Below are positions 53,866 through 63,438 of a stretch of DNA of 64,000 nt, one piece after another. Location: assembly GCF_000313935.1 (NCBI RefSeq), contig NZ_AMSS01000011.1:1-64000 (forward strand), given 5' to 3'. How positions within the stretch are numbered: the first letter of the stretch is position 1; each line of letters starts with the position of its first letter. Made by a program: the position numbers and the translations under genes. The stretch is from Acinetobacter sp. WC-141. GTDB lineage: Bacteria; Pseudomonadota; Gammaproteobacteria; Pseudomonadales; Moraxellaceae. The notes beneath the pieces were generated by a model. That model was not told the origin of the DNA and searched no databases. It saw nothing but the letters and a program-made list of their open reading frames with translations.

Positions 53866-55008
53866 ATGTTAAATTTAAAATCTTCTCATAGTACTGCATT
53901 CTCACCTTCTTCCCCAGCAGAACGCTATGCTGAGGCTTTAGCTTCAGGCCAGTTTATGGCAGATGAAGCGCAAGCACAGGCAGTGCAAGAATTAGATCGT
54001 GTATGGAAAGAACTTTTAAACCGTTATAAAGCCTCTAAAAAAGCTTTCCGTCGTTTTCGCCGCCAAACCTCACCTAAAGGTGTTTATATGTGGGGTGGAG
54101 TAGGTCGTGGAAAAACTTGGCTTATGGATCAATTTTATGAGTCAGTGCCGTTTCGCCGTAAAACACGTATGCATTTTCATCATTTCATGCAACATGTTCA
54201 TAAAGAGCTAAATAAGCTTTCAGGCCAACGCAATCCACTTGAAATTGTGGCTGACCAAATTTATAAAGATGCAGTCGTTATTTGTTTTGATGAGTTCTTT
54301 GTATCAAATGTAACTGATGCAATGATTCTCAGTGATTTATTCCAAAAATTGTTTGTTCGTGGTGTGACATTAATTGCAACATCCAATATCGCACCAGACG
54401 GTTTATATAAAAACGGTATTCATCGTGATCGCTTTTTACCAACAATTGAAATGGTTAAAAAGAACTGCACTGTTTTAAATGTAGATGCAGGTGTGGACTA
54501 TCGTTTACGTGTATTAAAACAAGCTCAATTATTTAAATCGCCATTAAGTAATGAAGTCCAAAACTGGATGTCAGAACGTTTTAACGCACTAACTCATACA
54601 CAAACTCATTCTCAAGAGCCAATTGTAATCAATAATCGTATTGTTGAGACGCTAGGCCATACAGAAGATGTGTTGTGGTGTGAGTTTTCTGAACTCTGCT
54701 TTAAACCACGTAGCCCAGCAGATTTTATTGAAATTGCGAATATCTATAATACGGTTCTGGTGAGTAATGTTCCTCATTTAACAGATTTCTTATCTGAAGG
54801 TACACGTCGTTTTATTTATTTAGTCGATGAATTTTATGATCGTGGAGTAAAATTACTGTTAACTTCTCAAGATAGTATTATTGATATTTATCAAGGTGAA
54901 AAGTTAGCGTTTGAAATTGAGCGTACTCGTTCGCGTTTGTTAGAAATGCAATCTGATGAATATTTACATTCTGAACATCGTCATATTGATGATACTAAAA
55001 ACGCATAA
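53866..55008 (+). CDS. zapE: Cell division ATPase ZapE
   Basis: ZapE (AFG1-like) is an ATPase that associates with the Z-ring. The 380-residue protein has Walker A WGGVGRGKTWLMDQF, Walker B ICFDEFFV, and sensor LIATSNIAPDGLY. It is a single gene ended by a strong terminator. Confidence 0.94.
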   Translation: MLNLKSSHSTAFSPSSPAERYAEALASGQFMADEAQAQAVQELDRVWKELLNRYKASKKAFRRFRRQTSPKGVYMWGGVGRGKTWLMDQFYESVPFRRKTRMHFHHFMQHVHKELNKLSGQRNPLEIVADQIYKDAVVICFDEFFVSNVTDAMILSDLFQKLFVRGVTLIATSNIAPDGLYKNGIHRDRFLPTIEMVKKNCTVLNVDAGVDYRLRVLKQAQLFKSPLSNEVQNWMSERFNALTHTQTHSQEPIVINNRIVETLGHTEDVLWCEFSELCFKPRSPADFIEIANIYNTVLVSNVPHLTDFLSEGTRRFIYLVDEFYDRGVKLLLTSQDSIIDIYQGEKLAFEIERTRSRLLEMQSDEYLHSEHRHIDDTKNA

Positions 55009-55374
55009 AAAATAGATATGAAAAGCGCTCTAAAAAGGGCGCTTTTTTTACAACAAAAATTGATAAATTTAGTTAAATAGTGCTTTTTCGCACTGTAAAG
55101 TTTGATATAACTAAATACGCTTTAGAAAAATAAGATAGTGGAATTTTTTGTCTGTTAACAAAAAGTCTAGTTTCAGTATCTTTAAATATTGAATAAATTG
55201 TTGGGAATCCTAGTTAGAATTTTAATATTTCCTATATAGAGAAATTTATCTTTGTCAATAGTTTTACAAGGGAAAATGCTTACTATTTAGGAATGTGATA
55301 TTAGTATTCAGCTTAATTTAAATCGGTATACTAGGATTCTCTTGGTATAAAAAGTAGCAACTTCAGGAAAGACA
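55009..55374. other. intergenic region upstream of glcB
   Basis: About 365 AT-rich bases. The left end is the zapE terminator (55019-55049). The rest should hold the glcB promoter (TATACT near 55327 is a possible -10). I see no clear operator and no gene. Confidence 0.5.
55019..55049 (+). terminator. terminator of zapE
   Basis: AAAAGCGCTC pairs with GGGCGCTTTT (one G-U), followed by T7. Confidence 0.88.
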
Positions 55375-57540
55375 ATGACTGCACGTATTCAAAAAGGCAA
55401 GTTAGCGATTGCTAAAGAACTTTACGATTTTATCGAAAATGAAGCTTTACCAGGTTCTGGTTTAGATAGTGAAACTTACTGGAAGAACTTTGAGCAAGTT
55501 GTTGTCGATCTTAGCCCAAAAAATAAAGCATTATTGGCTAAGCGTAATGAATTACAAGCAAAAATTGATGAATGGCACCGCAACAATAAATTTGAATTAG
55601 GTGCGTATAAGGCGTTCTTAACTGAAATTGGTTATTTAGTGCCAGAAGTTGAAGACTTTCAAATTACAACTGAAAATGTTGATGAAGAAATTGCATTATT
55701 GGCAGGTCCACAGTTAGTTGTACCTGTACGTAATGCTCGTTATTGCTTAAATGCAGCAAATGCTCGTTGGGGCTCGTTATATGATGCACTTTACGGCTTC
55801 GATGTAATTTCTGAAGAAGGTGGAGCTGAAAAAGGTAAAGGATATAATCCTGTACGTGGTGCAAAAGTGATTGAGTTCGCTAAAAACTTCTTAAATGAAG
55901 TTTTCCCACTTGCACAAGGCTCACATGCAGATGCGACAAAATATGCGATTGAGCAAAACAAACTTGTTGTGACTTTGAAAGATGGTTCAAAAACAGGTTT
56001 AGCTCATGAAGCTCAGTTCGTTGGTTTCAACGGTGAAGAAGCGAATCCTACAGAAGTTGTACTTTTGAGTAATGGTCTTCATGTGATTATCGAAATTGAT
56101 GCATCTAGTCCAATTGGACAAACTGATTTAGCGGGTGTTAAAGACTTAACATTCGAAGCGGCTGTAACCACAATTCAGGATTTAGAAGATTCTGTTGCCG
56201 CTGTAGATGCTGAAGAAAAAGTTGAAGGTTACCGTAACTGGTTAGGTTTAATGAAGGGTACGCTTCAAGAATCTATTGAAAAGAACGGTAAAACGATTGT
56301 TCGTGATTTAAATAAAGACCGCGAAATTAAAAATTTAATTGGTGGTACAACGAAACTTCATGGTCGTTCACTTATGTTGCTTCGTAACGTAGGTCACTTA
56401 ATGACTAACCCAGCTATTTTAGTAGATGGGGAAGAGATTTTCGAAGGTATTATGGATGCATTGGTAACACCATTGTTGTCAGTTGCAGACATCCGTAGTG
56501 AAAACGAAAATAAGAACTCTCGTAAAGGTTCTATGTATATTGTTAAGCCAAAAATGCATGGTCCAGAAGAAGTTGCGTTTGCTGTAGAGTTATTTGAACG
56601 TGCTGAACAGGCGATTGGTTTACCACCTAAATCGTTAAAAATCGGTATTATGGATGAAGAGCGCCGTACATCTGTAAACTTGAAAAACTGTATTGCTGCT
56701 GCAAAAGACCGCACGATCTTTATTAATACTGGCTTTATGGACCGTACTGGCGATGAGATTCATACGTCAATGGAAGCCGCGCCAGTTGTGCGTAAAGAAG
56801 CTGTAAAAACACAAAAATGGATTGCTGCTTACGAAAACCGTAACGTTGCAATTGGTTTAAAATGTGGTTTACAAGGTAAAGCACAGATTGGTAAAGGCAT
56901 GTGGCCAAAACCAGATAGCATGAAAGATATGTTAGCAACTAAAGCTGCACATCCAAATGCGGGTGCTTCATGTGCTTGGGTTCCATCTCCGGCAGGTGCA
57001 GTTCTTCATGCGATGCATTACCATCAAGTGAATGTTAAAGCACGTCAAGATCAGTTGAAAGCTGAAGAAATGTTGTCATTAGATGACTTGTTGACTCCTC
57101 CATTTGCACCAGAAACAAACTGGTCAGCAGAAGAAATCAACAATGAGCTTGAAAATAACTGCCAAGGTATTTTAGGTTACGTTGTTCGTTGGGTTGACTT
57201 AGGCGTGGGGTGTTCGAAAGTTCCTGACATTAACAACGTGGGCTTAATGGAAGACCGTGCAACATTACGTATTTCTTCTCAACACGTTGCAAACTGGTTA
57301 CGTCACGGTATTGTGACTCGTGAACAAGTTGAAGAGGTGCTTAAACGCATGGCTAAAATTGTTGATGAACAAAACGCGAATGATCCATTGTATAAACCAA
57401 TGGCTGCTAACTTTGAAACCAACATTGCTTTCCAAGCGGCTTCTGACCTGATCTTTAAAGGTTGTGAACAGCCTTCTGGTTATACTGAGCCGTTGCTACA
57501 TGCTGCTCGTTTAAAGTTAAAAGGTTATACAGGTGACTAA
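55375..57540 (+). CDS. glcB: Malate synthase G
   Basis: GlcB condenses glyoxylate with acetyl-CoA to malate in the glyoxylate shunt. The 721-residue length is typical of isoform G. Blocks are seen: [12 protein letters not shown], the active-site region [38 protein letters not shown] with Mg-binding acids, and the C-terminal catalytic Asp in [12 protein letters not shown]. No isocitrate lyase is adjacent. It fits a genus living on acetate, fatty acids and alkanes. Confidence 0.97.
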   Translation: MTARIQKGKLAIAKELYDFIENEALPGSGLDSETYWKNFEQVVVDLSPKNKALLAKRNELQAKIDEWHRNNKFELGAYKAFLTEIGYLVPEVEDFQITTENVDEEIALLAGPQLVVPVRNARYCLNAANARWGSLYDALYGFDVISEEGGAEKGKGYNPVRGAKVIEFAKNFLNEVFPLAQGSHADATKYAIEQNKLVVTLKDGSKTGLAHEAQFVGFNGEEANPTEVVLLSNGLHVIIEIDASSPIGQTDLAGVKDLTFEAAVTTIQDLEDSVAAVDAEEKVEGYRNWLGLMKGTLQESIEKNGKTIVRDLNKDREIKNLIGGTTKLHGRSLMLLRNVGHLMTNPAILVDGEEIFEGIMDALVTPLLSVADIRSENENKNSRKGSMYIVKPKMHGPEEVAFAVELFERAEQAIGLPPKSLKIGIMDEERRTSVNLKNCIAAAKDRTIFINTGFMDRTGDEIHTSMEAAPVVRKEAVKTQKWIAAYENRNVAIGLKCGLQGKAQIGKGMWPKPDSMKDMLATKAAHPNAGASCAWVPSPAGAVLHAMHYHQVNVKARQDQLKAEEMLSLDDLLTPPFAPETNWSAEEINNELENNCQGILGYVVRWVDLGVGCSKVPDINNVGLMEDRATLRISSQHVANWLRHGIVTREQVEEVLKRMAKIVDEQNANDPLYKPMAANFETNIAFQAASDLIFKGCEQPSGYTEPLLHAARLKLKGYTGD

Positions 57541-57555
57541 TTTTAACCTGTCATA

Positions 57556-57582
57556 AAAAAAGCCTCTTCGGAGGCTTTTTTG
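57556..57582 (+). terminator. terminator of glcB
   Basis: AAAAAAGCCTC-TTCG-GAGGCTTTTTT: a perfect stem with a UUCG tetraloop and U-run. Confidence 0.93.
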
Positions 57583-57639
57583 TTCTCGGTATATTTTTTG
57601 CTTAAACTAAGAAAATGTATTTCTAAAGGATTTTTGAAT

Positions 57640-58101
57640 TTGATTAATTTGAAAAGTCTAGATCGTAAGAATTGGATTCAATGTGCAAGATTATCTTTGG
57701 ATGAATCTCAAAAAGACTATGTTGCACCAAATGTATATTCTATTGCTGAGTCTAAAGTGGAAGAACATTACTGCCCAAGAGTGATCTGTTTCAATAATGA
57801 CGTCATTGGGTTCTTAATGTATTGTGTCGAAATTGATCCACCTGATGAGACTTTATTTTGGTTGTTTCGTTTTATGATTGATAAAAATAATCAAGCTAAA
57901 GGTTATGGTACCGCAGCGTTGCAAATCGCAATTGATGAAATATTTACAAAAGGAGCTAAACGCATTCGAACTATGTATAAATCATCTAATCATTGTGCTG
58001 GAAAACTTTATAAAAAATTGGGTTTTATAGAAACTGGAGAATATGATGAATGTGGAGATATTATTTTAGAGTTGAATATTTCCCTTCAAAAAAAACGCTA
58101 A
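57640..58101 (+). CDS. GNAT family N-acetyltransferase
   Basis: A 153-residue GNAT acetyltransferase resembling BltD/spermine-type members: LINLKSLDRKNWIQCARL, VAPNVYSIAESK, then RFMIDKNNQAKGYGTAAL with the acetyl-CoA pyrophosphate loop. The frame opens at 57580 inside the glcB terminator, so a start there is unlikely. I chose the TTG at 57640: AAAGGA lies nine bases before and the N-terminus fits the family (MINLK). A start at TTG 57634 is also possible. The 3' end lies inside the hairpin at 58095-58121. Confidence 0.82.
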   Translation: MINLKSLDRKNWIQCARLSLDESQKDYVAPNVYSIAESKVEEHYCPRVICFNNDVIGFLMYCVEIDPPDETLFWLFRFMIDKNNQAKGYGTAALQIAIDEIFTKGAKRIRTMYKSSNHCAGKLYKKLGFIETGEYDECGDIILELNISLQKKR

Positions 58102-58121
58102 CTGAAAATTCCAGTTAGCGT
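58095..58121 (-). terminator. terminator of the exbD operon
   Basis: ACGCTAACTG (58095-58104) pairs with CAGTTAGCGT (58112-58121). On the minus strand it is followed by a run of eight Ts, 31 bases past the exbD stop. It overlaps the GNAT stop codon. Confidence 0.85.
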
Positions 58122-58152
58122 ATGAAGTAATAGAATAGATTTAAAAGCAATT

Positions 58153-58566
58153 TTAGTTACTGCTCACAATTCCAATTTTGGTGACACCTAAACGCTGCGC
58201 CGTAGCCATGACCATCGCTACATTTTTATATTCAGCCATTTGATCTGGTTTAAGTTTGATCTGGTCTTGATCTTTTTTGGTGACCACACCTTGGAATAAA
58301 GTCTCTAGTGCGGTGCGGTCTGAAACCAGCTGGTTATTCCAAAACACTTTACCTGCTGCGTCAATTCTTACATCAATCACTTCAGGCGGCTTTTCATTTG
58401 TTGGTGGGGGTGTGCCGTTTGGCAAATTAATATTAATCGCATTGTTTGGTGCAGGGATGGTAATAATGAACATAATAATAAGTACCAACATGACATCAAT
58501 AAGAGGTGTCATGTTGACTTCCAACATCACATCGTCATCATTATTTGAACCGACATTCATACCCAT
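58153..58566 (-). CDS. exbD: ExbD family biopolymer transporter, second copy
   Basis: A 137-residue ExbD: N-terminal MGMNVGSNNDDDVM, one helix with the proton-transfer Asp (NMTPLIDVMLVLIIMFII) and a periplasmic domain. The frame is open 21 codons more, but the ATG at 58566 follows AAGGAGA by five bases and is the start. It is the last of tonB-exbB-exbD-exbD. The two ExbDs share the N-terminal pattern but diverge in the periplasmic part. Confidence 0.92.
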   Translation of the reverse strand: MGMNVGSNNDDDVMLEVNMTPLIDVMLVLIIMFIITIPAPNNAININLPNGTPPPTNEKPPEVIDVRIDAAGKVFWNNQLVSDRTALETLFQGVVTKKDQDQIKLKPDQMAEYKNVAMVMATAQRLGVTKIGIVSSN

Positions 58567-58585
58567 AAAATTCTCCTTAAAATAA

Positions 58586-59008
58586 TTACTGGGAGGCTGG
58601 TGGGGTAGTAACAAATGCAATTTTGCCAATACCAGCTTGTTTGGTCGTGCTAATGACCTGATCTATCGCCTCAAAATGAGTAAGCTGATCTCCACGAATA
58701 TGAACTTCTGGCTGAGGCCTTTTTTGTGCAACGGCTTGAAGCTTTGATAGCAATATTTCTTTATTAGGCACATAGCTTTCATTCCAGAAAATATCTCCTT
58801 TCTTGTTCACAGAAAGTTGAATATTTTCAGGTGTGGTTGCATATGGCGTATTTTTTTCTTCTGGTAGTTTCACTGGAACCGTATGTGTAACTACCGGAAT
58901 CGTAATTAGAAAAATAATAAGTAAAACCAACATGACATCAACTAGAGGCGTCGTATTAATTGCGCCAATCATTTCATCGTCATCTTCAGAACCAACACTC
59001 ATACCCAT
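58586..59008 (-). CDS. exbD: ExbD family biopolymer transporter, first copy
   Basis: A 140-residue ExbD protein: MGMSVGSEDDDEMIG, helix NTTPLVDVMLVLLIIFLI with Asp, then a periplasmic domain. It forms with ExbB the proton-driven motor that energises TonB. It lies 15 bases after exbB and 19 before the second exbD. Paired exbD genes after one exbB are known from Xanthomonas and Acinetobacter. Confidence 0.93.
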   Translation of the reverse strand: MGMSVGSEDDDEMIGAINTTPLVDVMLVLLIIFLITIPVVTHTVPVKLPEEKNTPYATTPENIQLSVNKKGDIFWNESYVPNKEILLSKLQAVAQKRPQPEVHIRGDQLTHFEAIDQVISTTKQAGIGKIAFVTTPPASQ

Positions 59009-59023
59009 AATGTTTGCTCCTCG

Positions 59024-59905
59024 TTATTTAATGCTGCGGTTAACCGAATTATTGGTACTAATTTCTCCGCTTAATAAAACTGCGTGTAAATCTGAACCAA
59101 ACGAACGAACATTTTCCATAACGGCTTTATTACGGCGAGTCAGCCAGTTGTAACCAAGTACAGCGGGCACTGCGACTGCAAGACCAATAGCTGTCATAAT
59201 TAAAGCTTCACCGACAGGACCAGCAACTTTATCAATAGATGCCTGACCTGAAATCCCGATGGCTGTTAATGCGTGATAAATTCCCCAAACCGTACCAAAA
59301 AGACCAACAAACGGTGCCGTTGATCCAACTGTTGCTAAGAAAGCTAAACCACCACCTAAGTGATTTTGTATTTTTTCAATTGCACGTTGAATTGATATGC
59401 TCACCCATGTATTAAAATCGATTCGCTCAAGTAAAGAGCCGCCGTGCGATTTAGTTGAGTTAATGCCTTTTTCTGCAATAAAGCGATATGCGCTACTTTG
59501 TTCTAAATTATCAGCTGCATTATCTAGTGAAGTTGCTTCCCAAAAACTTTTCTCTGCCTCTTTGCCTTGTCGTTTTACTTTAGCTTGTTGTAAGAATTTT
59601 GAAATAATGATGTACCACGTGCCAATAGACATCAGCACTAATATAAATAAAGTAGATTTAGCGACTAAGTCTCCTTCACGCCAAAGCGCTTCTAGACCAT
59701 AAGGGTTTTTAACAGTTTCGCTTGTTGCTGGTTTCGGTGGTGGAGTTGGAGTATTTGCATTTGAAGTAGTTTCAGCGGTTGCTGTTGCCACAGGGGCATT
59801 ACTCGTTTCTTCTGCAAAAACCGAGTTTAATGGAAGTAGCGAACAAGCTGCGATTAAACTTGCAGAAGCGAAACGTACTAGCGGTTGAGTTGATTTTTTC
59901 ATCAT
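59024..59905 (-). CDS. exbB: ExbB proton channel with signal-peptide extension
   Basis: A 293-residue ExbB/TolQ-family protein, the proton channel of the TonB motor. Before the three usual helices it has an N-terminal signal peptide (LIAACSLLPLNSVFA) and a Thr/Pro/Ala-rich stretch (residues about 35-62, PTPPPKPAT), so the extension is periplasmic. The core has LVLMSIGTWYIIISKFL, then LGGGLAFLATVGSTAPFVGLFGTVWGIYHAL and ALIMTAIGLAVAVPAVLGY. The ATG pair follows GGAGAT. Confidence 0.94.
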   Translation of the reverse strand: MMKKSTQPLVRFASASLIAACSLLPLNSVFAEETSNAPVATATAETTSNANTPTPPPKPATSETVKNPYGLEALWREGDLVAKSTLFILVLMSIGTWYIIISKFLQQAKVKRQGKEAEKSFWEATSLDNAADNLEQSSAYRFIAEKGINSTKSHGGSLLERIDFNTWVSISIQRAIEKIQNHLGGGLAFLATVGSTAPFVGLFGTVWGIYHALTAIGISGQASIDKVAGPVGEALIMTAIGLAVAVPAVLGYNWLTRRNKAVMENVRSFGSDLHAVLLSGEISTNNSVNRSIK

Positions 59906-59946
59906 ATTATCTCCAATATTTTTTAATTTCTGACTAATTCAATTGT

Positions 59947-60660
59947 TTATTCAATTACGAATGGATATTCAATTTCATACCAGTCTTGCTGAGGCACGCC
60001 ATCTTTCATTGCTGGTTTGAATGTACATAAGCTGTAAGCTTTAGTTGCTGCTTTATCTAAGGTTTTGCTGCCACTTGATTTTTTTACTTTGGCATCAATG
60101 ACTTTGCCTGAAGTATCAACCAAAACACGTATACGCACCGTACCTTGTTCTTCATTCATCAGTGCTTCACGAGGATATTCCGGTTTTTCACAGCCAGCAG
60201 AACCTTCCGAAACACCGCGAGTTACGCCAGCTGGTTTAGGAGCTGGGGCAGCTGCCACTGGAGCTGGTGCGGCAACAGGACTTGGTGATGGGGTGCTAGG
60301 TGCAGCAGGAGCTGGGGTAGCAACTTTAGTTGGTTGAGCTACTGGTGTCGTTTTTTGTACCGGTGTCGCTACTTTCTCTACTTGTTTAGGCGGCTCAGGA
60401 ACTTTGGCAACTTTTTCTACCATTTTAGGTGGCTCAGGCGGTTTTTCCTTAGGTTTTGGCTCCTCTGGTTTAGGTGGAGGAGGTGGTTTAATATCTTGAA
60501 TAATTTGTAATTCCACAGGTTTTTCTGCTGGTTTTTGAATATTGTTTGCTAAACCTGACATCAGAATATAGGCAACAATAAGATGCAGAAAAAGTACTGC
60601 GGCAATACCAATAAGGCGCTTTGCAGATTTATTTTCTATGTCTGTAAAAGTCATGCCCAT
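59947..60660 (-). CDS. tonB: TonB energy transducer
   Basis: A 237-residue TonB: N-terminal membrane helix with IAAVLFLHLIVAYIL (conserved His in the helix), a Pro/Lys/Glu-rich periplasmic spacer (IKPPPPPKPEEPKPKE), an Ala/Pro linker, and the C-terminal TonB domain (CEKPEYPREALMNEEQGTVR). The ATG at 60660 follows AGGAG by five bases and is chosen over the longer frame to 60684. It lies between the receptor and exbB. Confidence 0.95.
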   Translation of the reverse strand: MGMTFTDIENKSAKRLIGIAAVLFLHLIVAYILMSGLANNIQKPAEKPVELQIIQDIKPPPPPKPEEPKPKEKPPEPPKMVEKVAKVPEPPKQVEKVATPVQKTTPVAQPTKVATPAPAAPSTPSPSPVAAPAPVAAAPAPKPAGVTRGVSEGSAGCEKPEYPREALMNEEQGTVRIRVLVDTSGKVIDAKVKKSSGSKTLDKAATKAYSLCTFKPAMKDGVPQQDWYEIEYPFVIE

Positions 60661-60768
60661 AGTTACTCCTGAAACTTGAGACAAACAATTCTTAAATTAA
60701 TGTTTGACTAAGGGTGAGTATTCGGTCTGCAAACACGATGTTTAAAGTCATGTTTGCAGAACAACCAT

Positions 60769-63438
60769 TTAGAACTTATATGTACCTCGTACAAAGTACG
60801 TACGCCCTAAAGGATCTGCGTAACGTGGGTCATATCCCATTTGAAAGTTATCAATTACATTAGAAGCAGGAGGGTCTTCATCAAAAATATTTTTAATACC
60901 AGCGGTCACTTCTAGATTTTTAAAGCCTTTATAAGTGCCTGAAATATTGTATGTTGTATAGTCGCTAACTCTATGGTTTTGGTCGTTAGAGTTTTGATCT
61001 TGGTATCCACGAGAGAAGTTCTGTTGCAGATTTAAAGCCCAGTTTTCATAATTCCAATTTAGGTTTGCGGTATGTTTCCAGCGCAGAATAATAGATTGAT
61101 AGTCTAAGCCGCTATATGACCCAGCAACACCTATCCATTCCCCATCTGGCTCGGCTTGGTATTTGTAATCAGTTATATATGTACCATCAATATTGAAACC
61201 GAAACGACCTGTAGCAGTCATTGGAGAAACCCAACTTAAGCCGACGTCGAAACCAGAAGTTTTAATTCCACCTAAATTTTGTTGTGTTGTAATAATATAA
61301 TCTAATGAGCCATCAGGATTACGTACAAATTTGTCTGCATATTTCACAGGGTCATTAAAAATAGCAGTTTCTGAAAGTGTAGCAATTTGCTTGTCGACTT
61401 CGATATTGAAGTAATCAAGAGTGAAGGCTAAATTTTTAATTGGTTCAAATACTAAGCCTGCAGTAAAAGACTTTGACTCTTCTGGATCTAGAGTTTTATT
61501 ACCTCCATTTTGTCTGTCGAATTGCATCTTACAATCACGTTCTTTTTGTCCTCCTGGTTGTACAACTCCACCAGGGCAAAGCAGTGGATCATTATATGAT
61601 GCACCTGTATTGGTTATCGAATTTGCGCCATTAACTTCCCAAAGTGTTGGTGCTCTGAAACCTGTACTATAAGTTGTGCGGAACATTAACTGTTTAATAG
61701 GTTCCCAACGAAGTGCAAATTTTGGATTAAAAGTATCACCAAAATCATTGTAGTCATCATAACGAGCGGCAATTTGAGCTTCTAAAGTTTTAAGAAGTGG
61801 GATATGAAATTCGGTAAATACCGATTTAATATTACGATCGCCAGTATTTACTGGTTCATCAGGATCGACACCTGTACTTGGTGCCACTCGGGCAACATCA
61901 GTAACGACTTTTGAAGTCCAATCTTCATAACGATAGCTTGCTCCAACTGCAAAACCAACATCTCCAGCTGGTAATTTAAATATAGGTCGGCTTGCAGTGA
62001 AATCAACCGTAGTTGTATCTAGGTTGGCTTTTAAATATTTGCCTTCAACTCCTAACTCATTCCATACATTAGCATCTTCAGGGTTTTGTGGTCCGAATGG
62101 GTTTAAAATACCATTATTTAAAGCTTCTTGTGTTTTATCAAAGTTTAAATAGCCACTTACGATAGCATCCGATGCACTACTATGTGCATAGGTAACGCCT
62201 GAATTAATGTCCCAACCATGAGTTTCACCCTCAATACCCGCAAACAATCTATGTGATTGGTTAATACTATTACTTATACGATTACCCGATTGTGAACGCA
62301 GATATAGAGGGATAGTTCCCTTAGCGCCTGCTAAAGCTGGAGTTATACCGTTTCCTGGATAATATTTACTATTAGAGTCAAGCGTCAGATCAAAAAATAC
62401 ATCTGGTGCAACTGAAGTAGTGACTTCACTTCTTGCATATAAATATTCTGCAATCGCGTTAAAATTATCATTTAGTTTAAATGTAGCTCGGCCCATAGCT
62501 GAGATGTCTTCTGTTTTTGGAACAATTCCAATCACAGCTTGACTGTTATATCGACAAGTTCCATCATCGATACTATTAAGAGGGTTATTACCACAACCAG
62601 TGGATGCGTAAGGGTTACCTAAACCTGGGACATTGGCAGGGAATGAACCACTACTGGTTCTATTAACACCTAATTCGGGTAATATCCCTCCACGCCGACT
62701 AACTTTACGGTCTTGGGCCATAACATCATCGCCTTTGCGATAGTCCACAACACCAAAAACGTTATAGCCATTTTCGTCCAAATCACCGAAGCCGCCAAAG
62801 ATGCTGTAGTCTTGCTGTTCACCGCCTTTTTGTTCTGGTTTTTGATAACCAGCGGTCAGGTTAAGTCCGGTAAATTGCTTTTTGGTAATAAAGTTAATTA
62901 CTCCCCCAATTGCATCTGTTCCATAAATGGAAGAGGCGCCATCTCTTAGAACCTCAATGCGGTCTAACATTGCGAGTGGAATAATATTTAAGTTTGTGAC
63001 GCCACTGTCATATGCATTTGCAGCTAATCGACGACCATTAAGTAAAACAAGTGTTTTATTGGCACCTAAGGCTCTCAAGTTTGCCGCTGAACCGGCTGTT
63101 TTACTTGCACCCACGTTACTGGCAGTAACAAAATTAGATTGGTTTGCACTAATTTTGGCTAAAGCTTCTTCAGTTGTAGTTACCCCTTGTTTTAAAATTT
63201 CGTCAACTTTTACGATAGTAATGGGTGAAGCACTTTGAGCTGCAACTCCTTTGATTGAAGAGCCTGTCACAGCAACTTTTACAACTTTGACGGGTTTATC
63301 ATCTGAGTTGGATTGTTCTGTTTCTGCTGCTTGTGCCATGGTAAGACACATCATGCTTAAACTAAGGGTACTTAATTTAAGAATTGTTTTGCCAATCTTG
63401 GGGGTTACCTGAGATCGAACATTGTATTTTTTTTTCAT
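60769..63438 (-). CDS. TonB-dependent outer-membrane receptor
   Basis: An 889-residue receptor: signal peptide (MKKKYNVRSQ... to AQA), a TonB-box-like KVVKVAVTGSS, plug domain (NLRALGANKTLVLLNGRRLA, IEVLRDGASSIYGTDAIGGV) and a 22-strand barrel ending in a terminal Phe (FVRGTYKF). It is of the Oar/catecholate-like class without a clear siderophore signature, so the substrate is unknown. It precedes tonB on the same strand by about 110 bases and probably shares its control. A Fur-like palindrome lies 230 bases upstream. Confidence 0.93.
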   Translation of the reverse strand: MKKKYNVRSQVTPKIGKTILKLSTLSLSMMCLTMAQAAETEQSNSDDKPVKVVKVAVTGSSIKGVAAQSASPITIVKVDEILKQGVTTTEEALAKISANQSNFVTASNVGASKTAGSAANLRALGANKTLVLLNGRRLAANAYDSGVTNLNIIPLAMLDRIEVLRDGASSIYGTDAIGGVINFITKKQFTGLNLTAGYQKPEQKGGEQQDYSIFGGFGDLDENGYNVFGVVDYRKGDDVMAQDRKVSRRGGILPELGVNRTSSGSFPANVPGLGNPYASTGCGNNPLNSIDDGTCRYNSQAVIGIVPKTEDISAMGRATFKLNDNFNAIAEYLYARSEVTTSVAPDVFFDLTLDSNSKYYPGNGITPALAGAKGTIPLYLRSQSGNRISNSINQSHRLFAGIEGETHGWDINSGVTYAHSSASDAIVSGYLNFDKTQEALNNGILNPFGPQNPEDANVWNELGVEGKYLKANLDTTTVDFTASRPIFKLPAGDVGFAVGASYRYEDWTSKVVTDVARVAPSTGVDPDEPVNTGDRNIKSVFTEFHIPLLKTLEAQIAARYDDYNDFGDTFNPKFALRWEPIKQLMFRTTYSTGFRAPTLWEVNGANSITNTGASYNDPLLCPGGVVQPGGQKERDCKMQFDRQNGGNKTLDPEESKSFTAGLVFEPIKNLAFTLDYFNIEVDKQIATLSETAIFNDPVKYADKFVRNPDGSLDYIITTQQNLGGIKTSGFDVGLSWVSPMTATGRFGFNIDGTYITDYKYQAEPDGEWIGVAGSYSGLDYQSIILRWKHTANLNWNYENWALNLQQNFSRGYQDQNSNDQNHRVSDYTTYNISGTYKGFKNLEVTAGIKNIFDEDPPASNVIDNFQMGYDPRYADPLGRTYFVRGTYKF

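Noticed and set aside
57580..57639. GNAT start at 57580
   Set aside because: It would lie in the glcB terminator and add a hydrophobic segment not found in the family.
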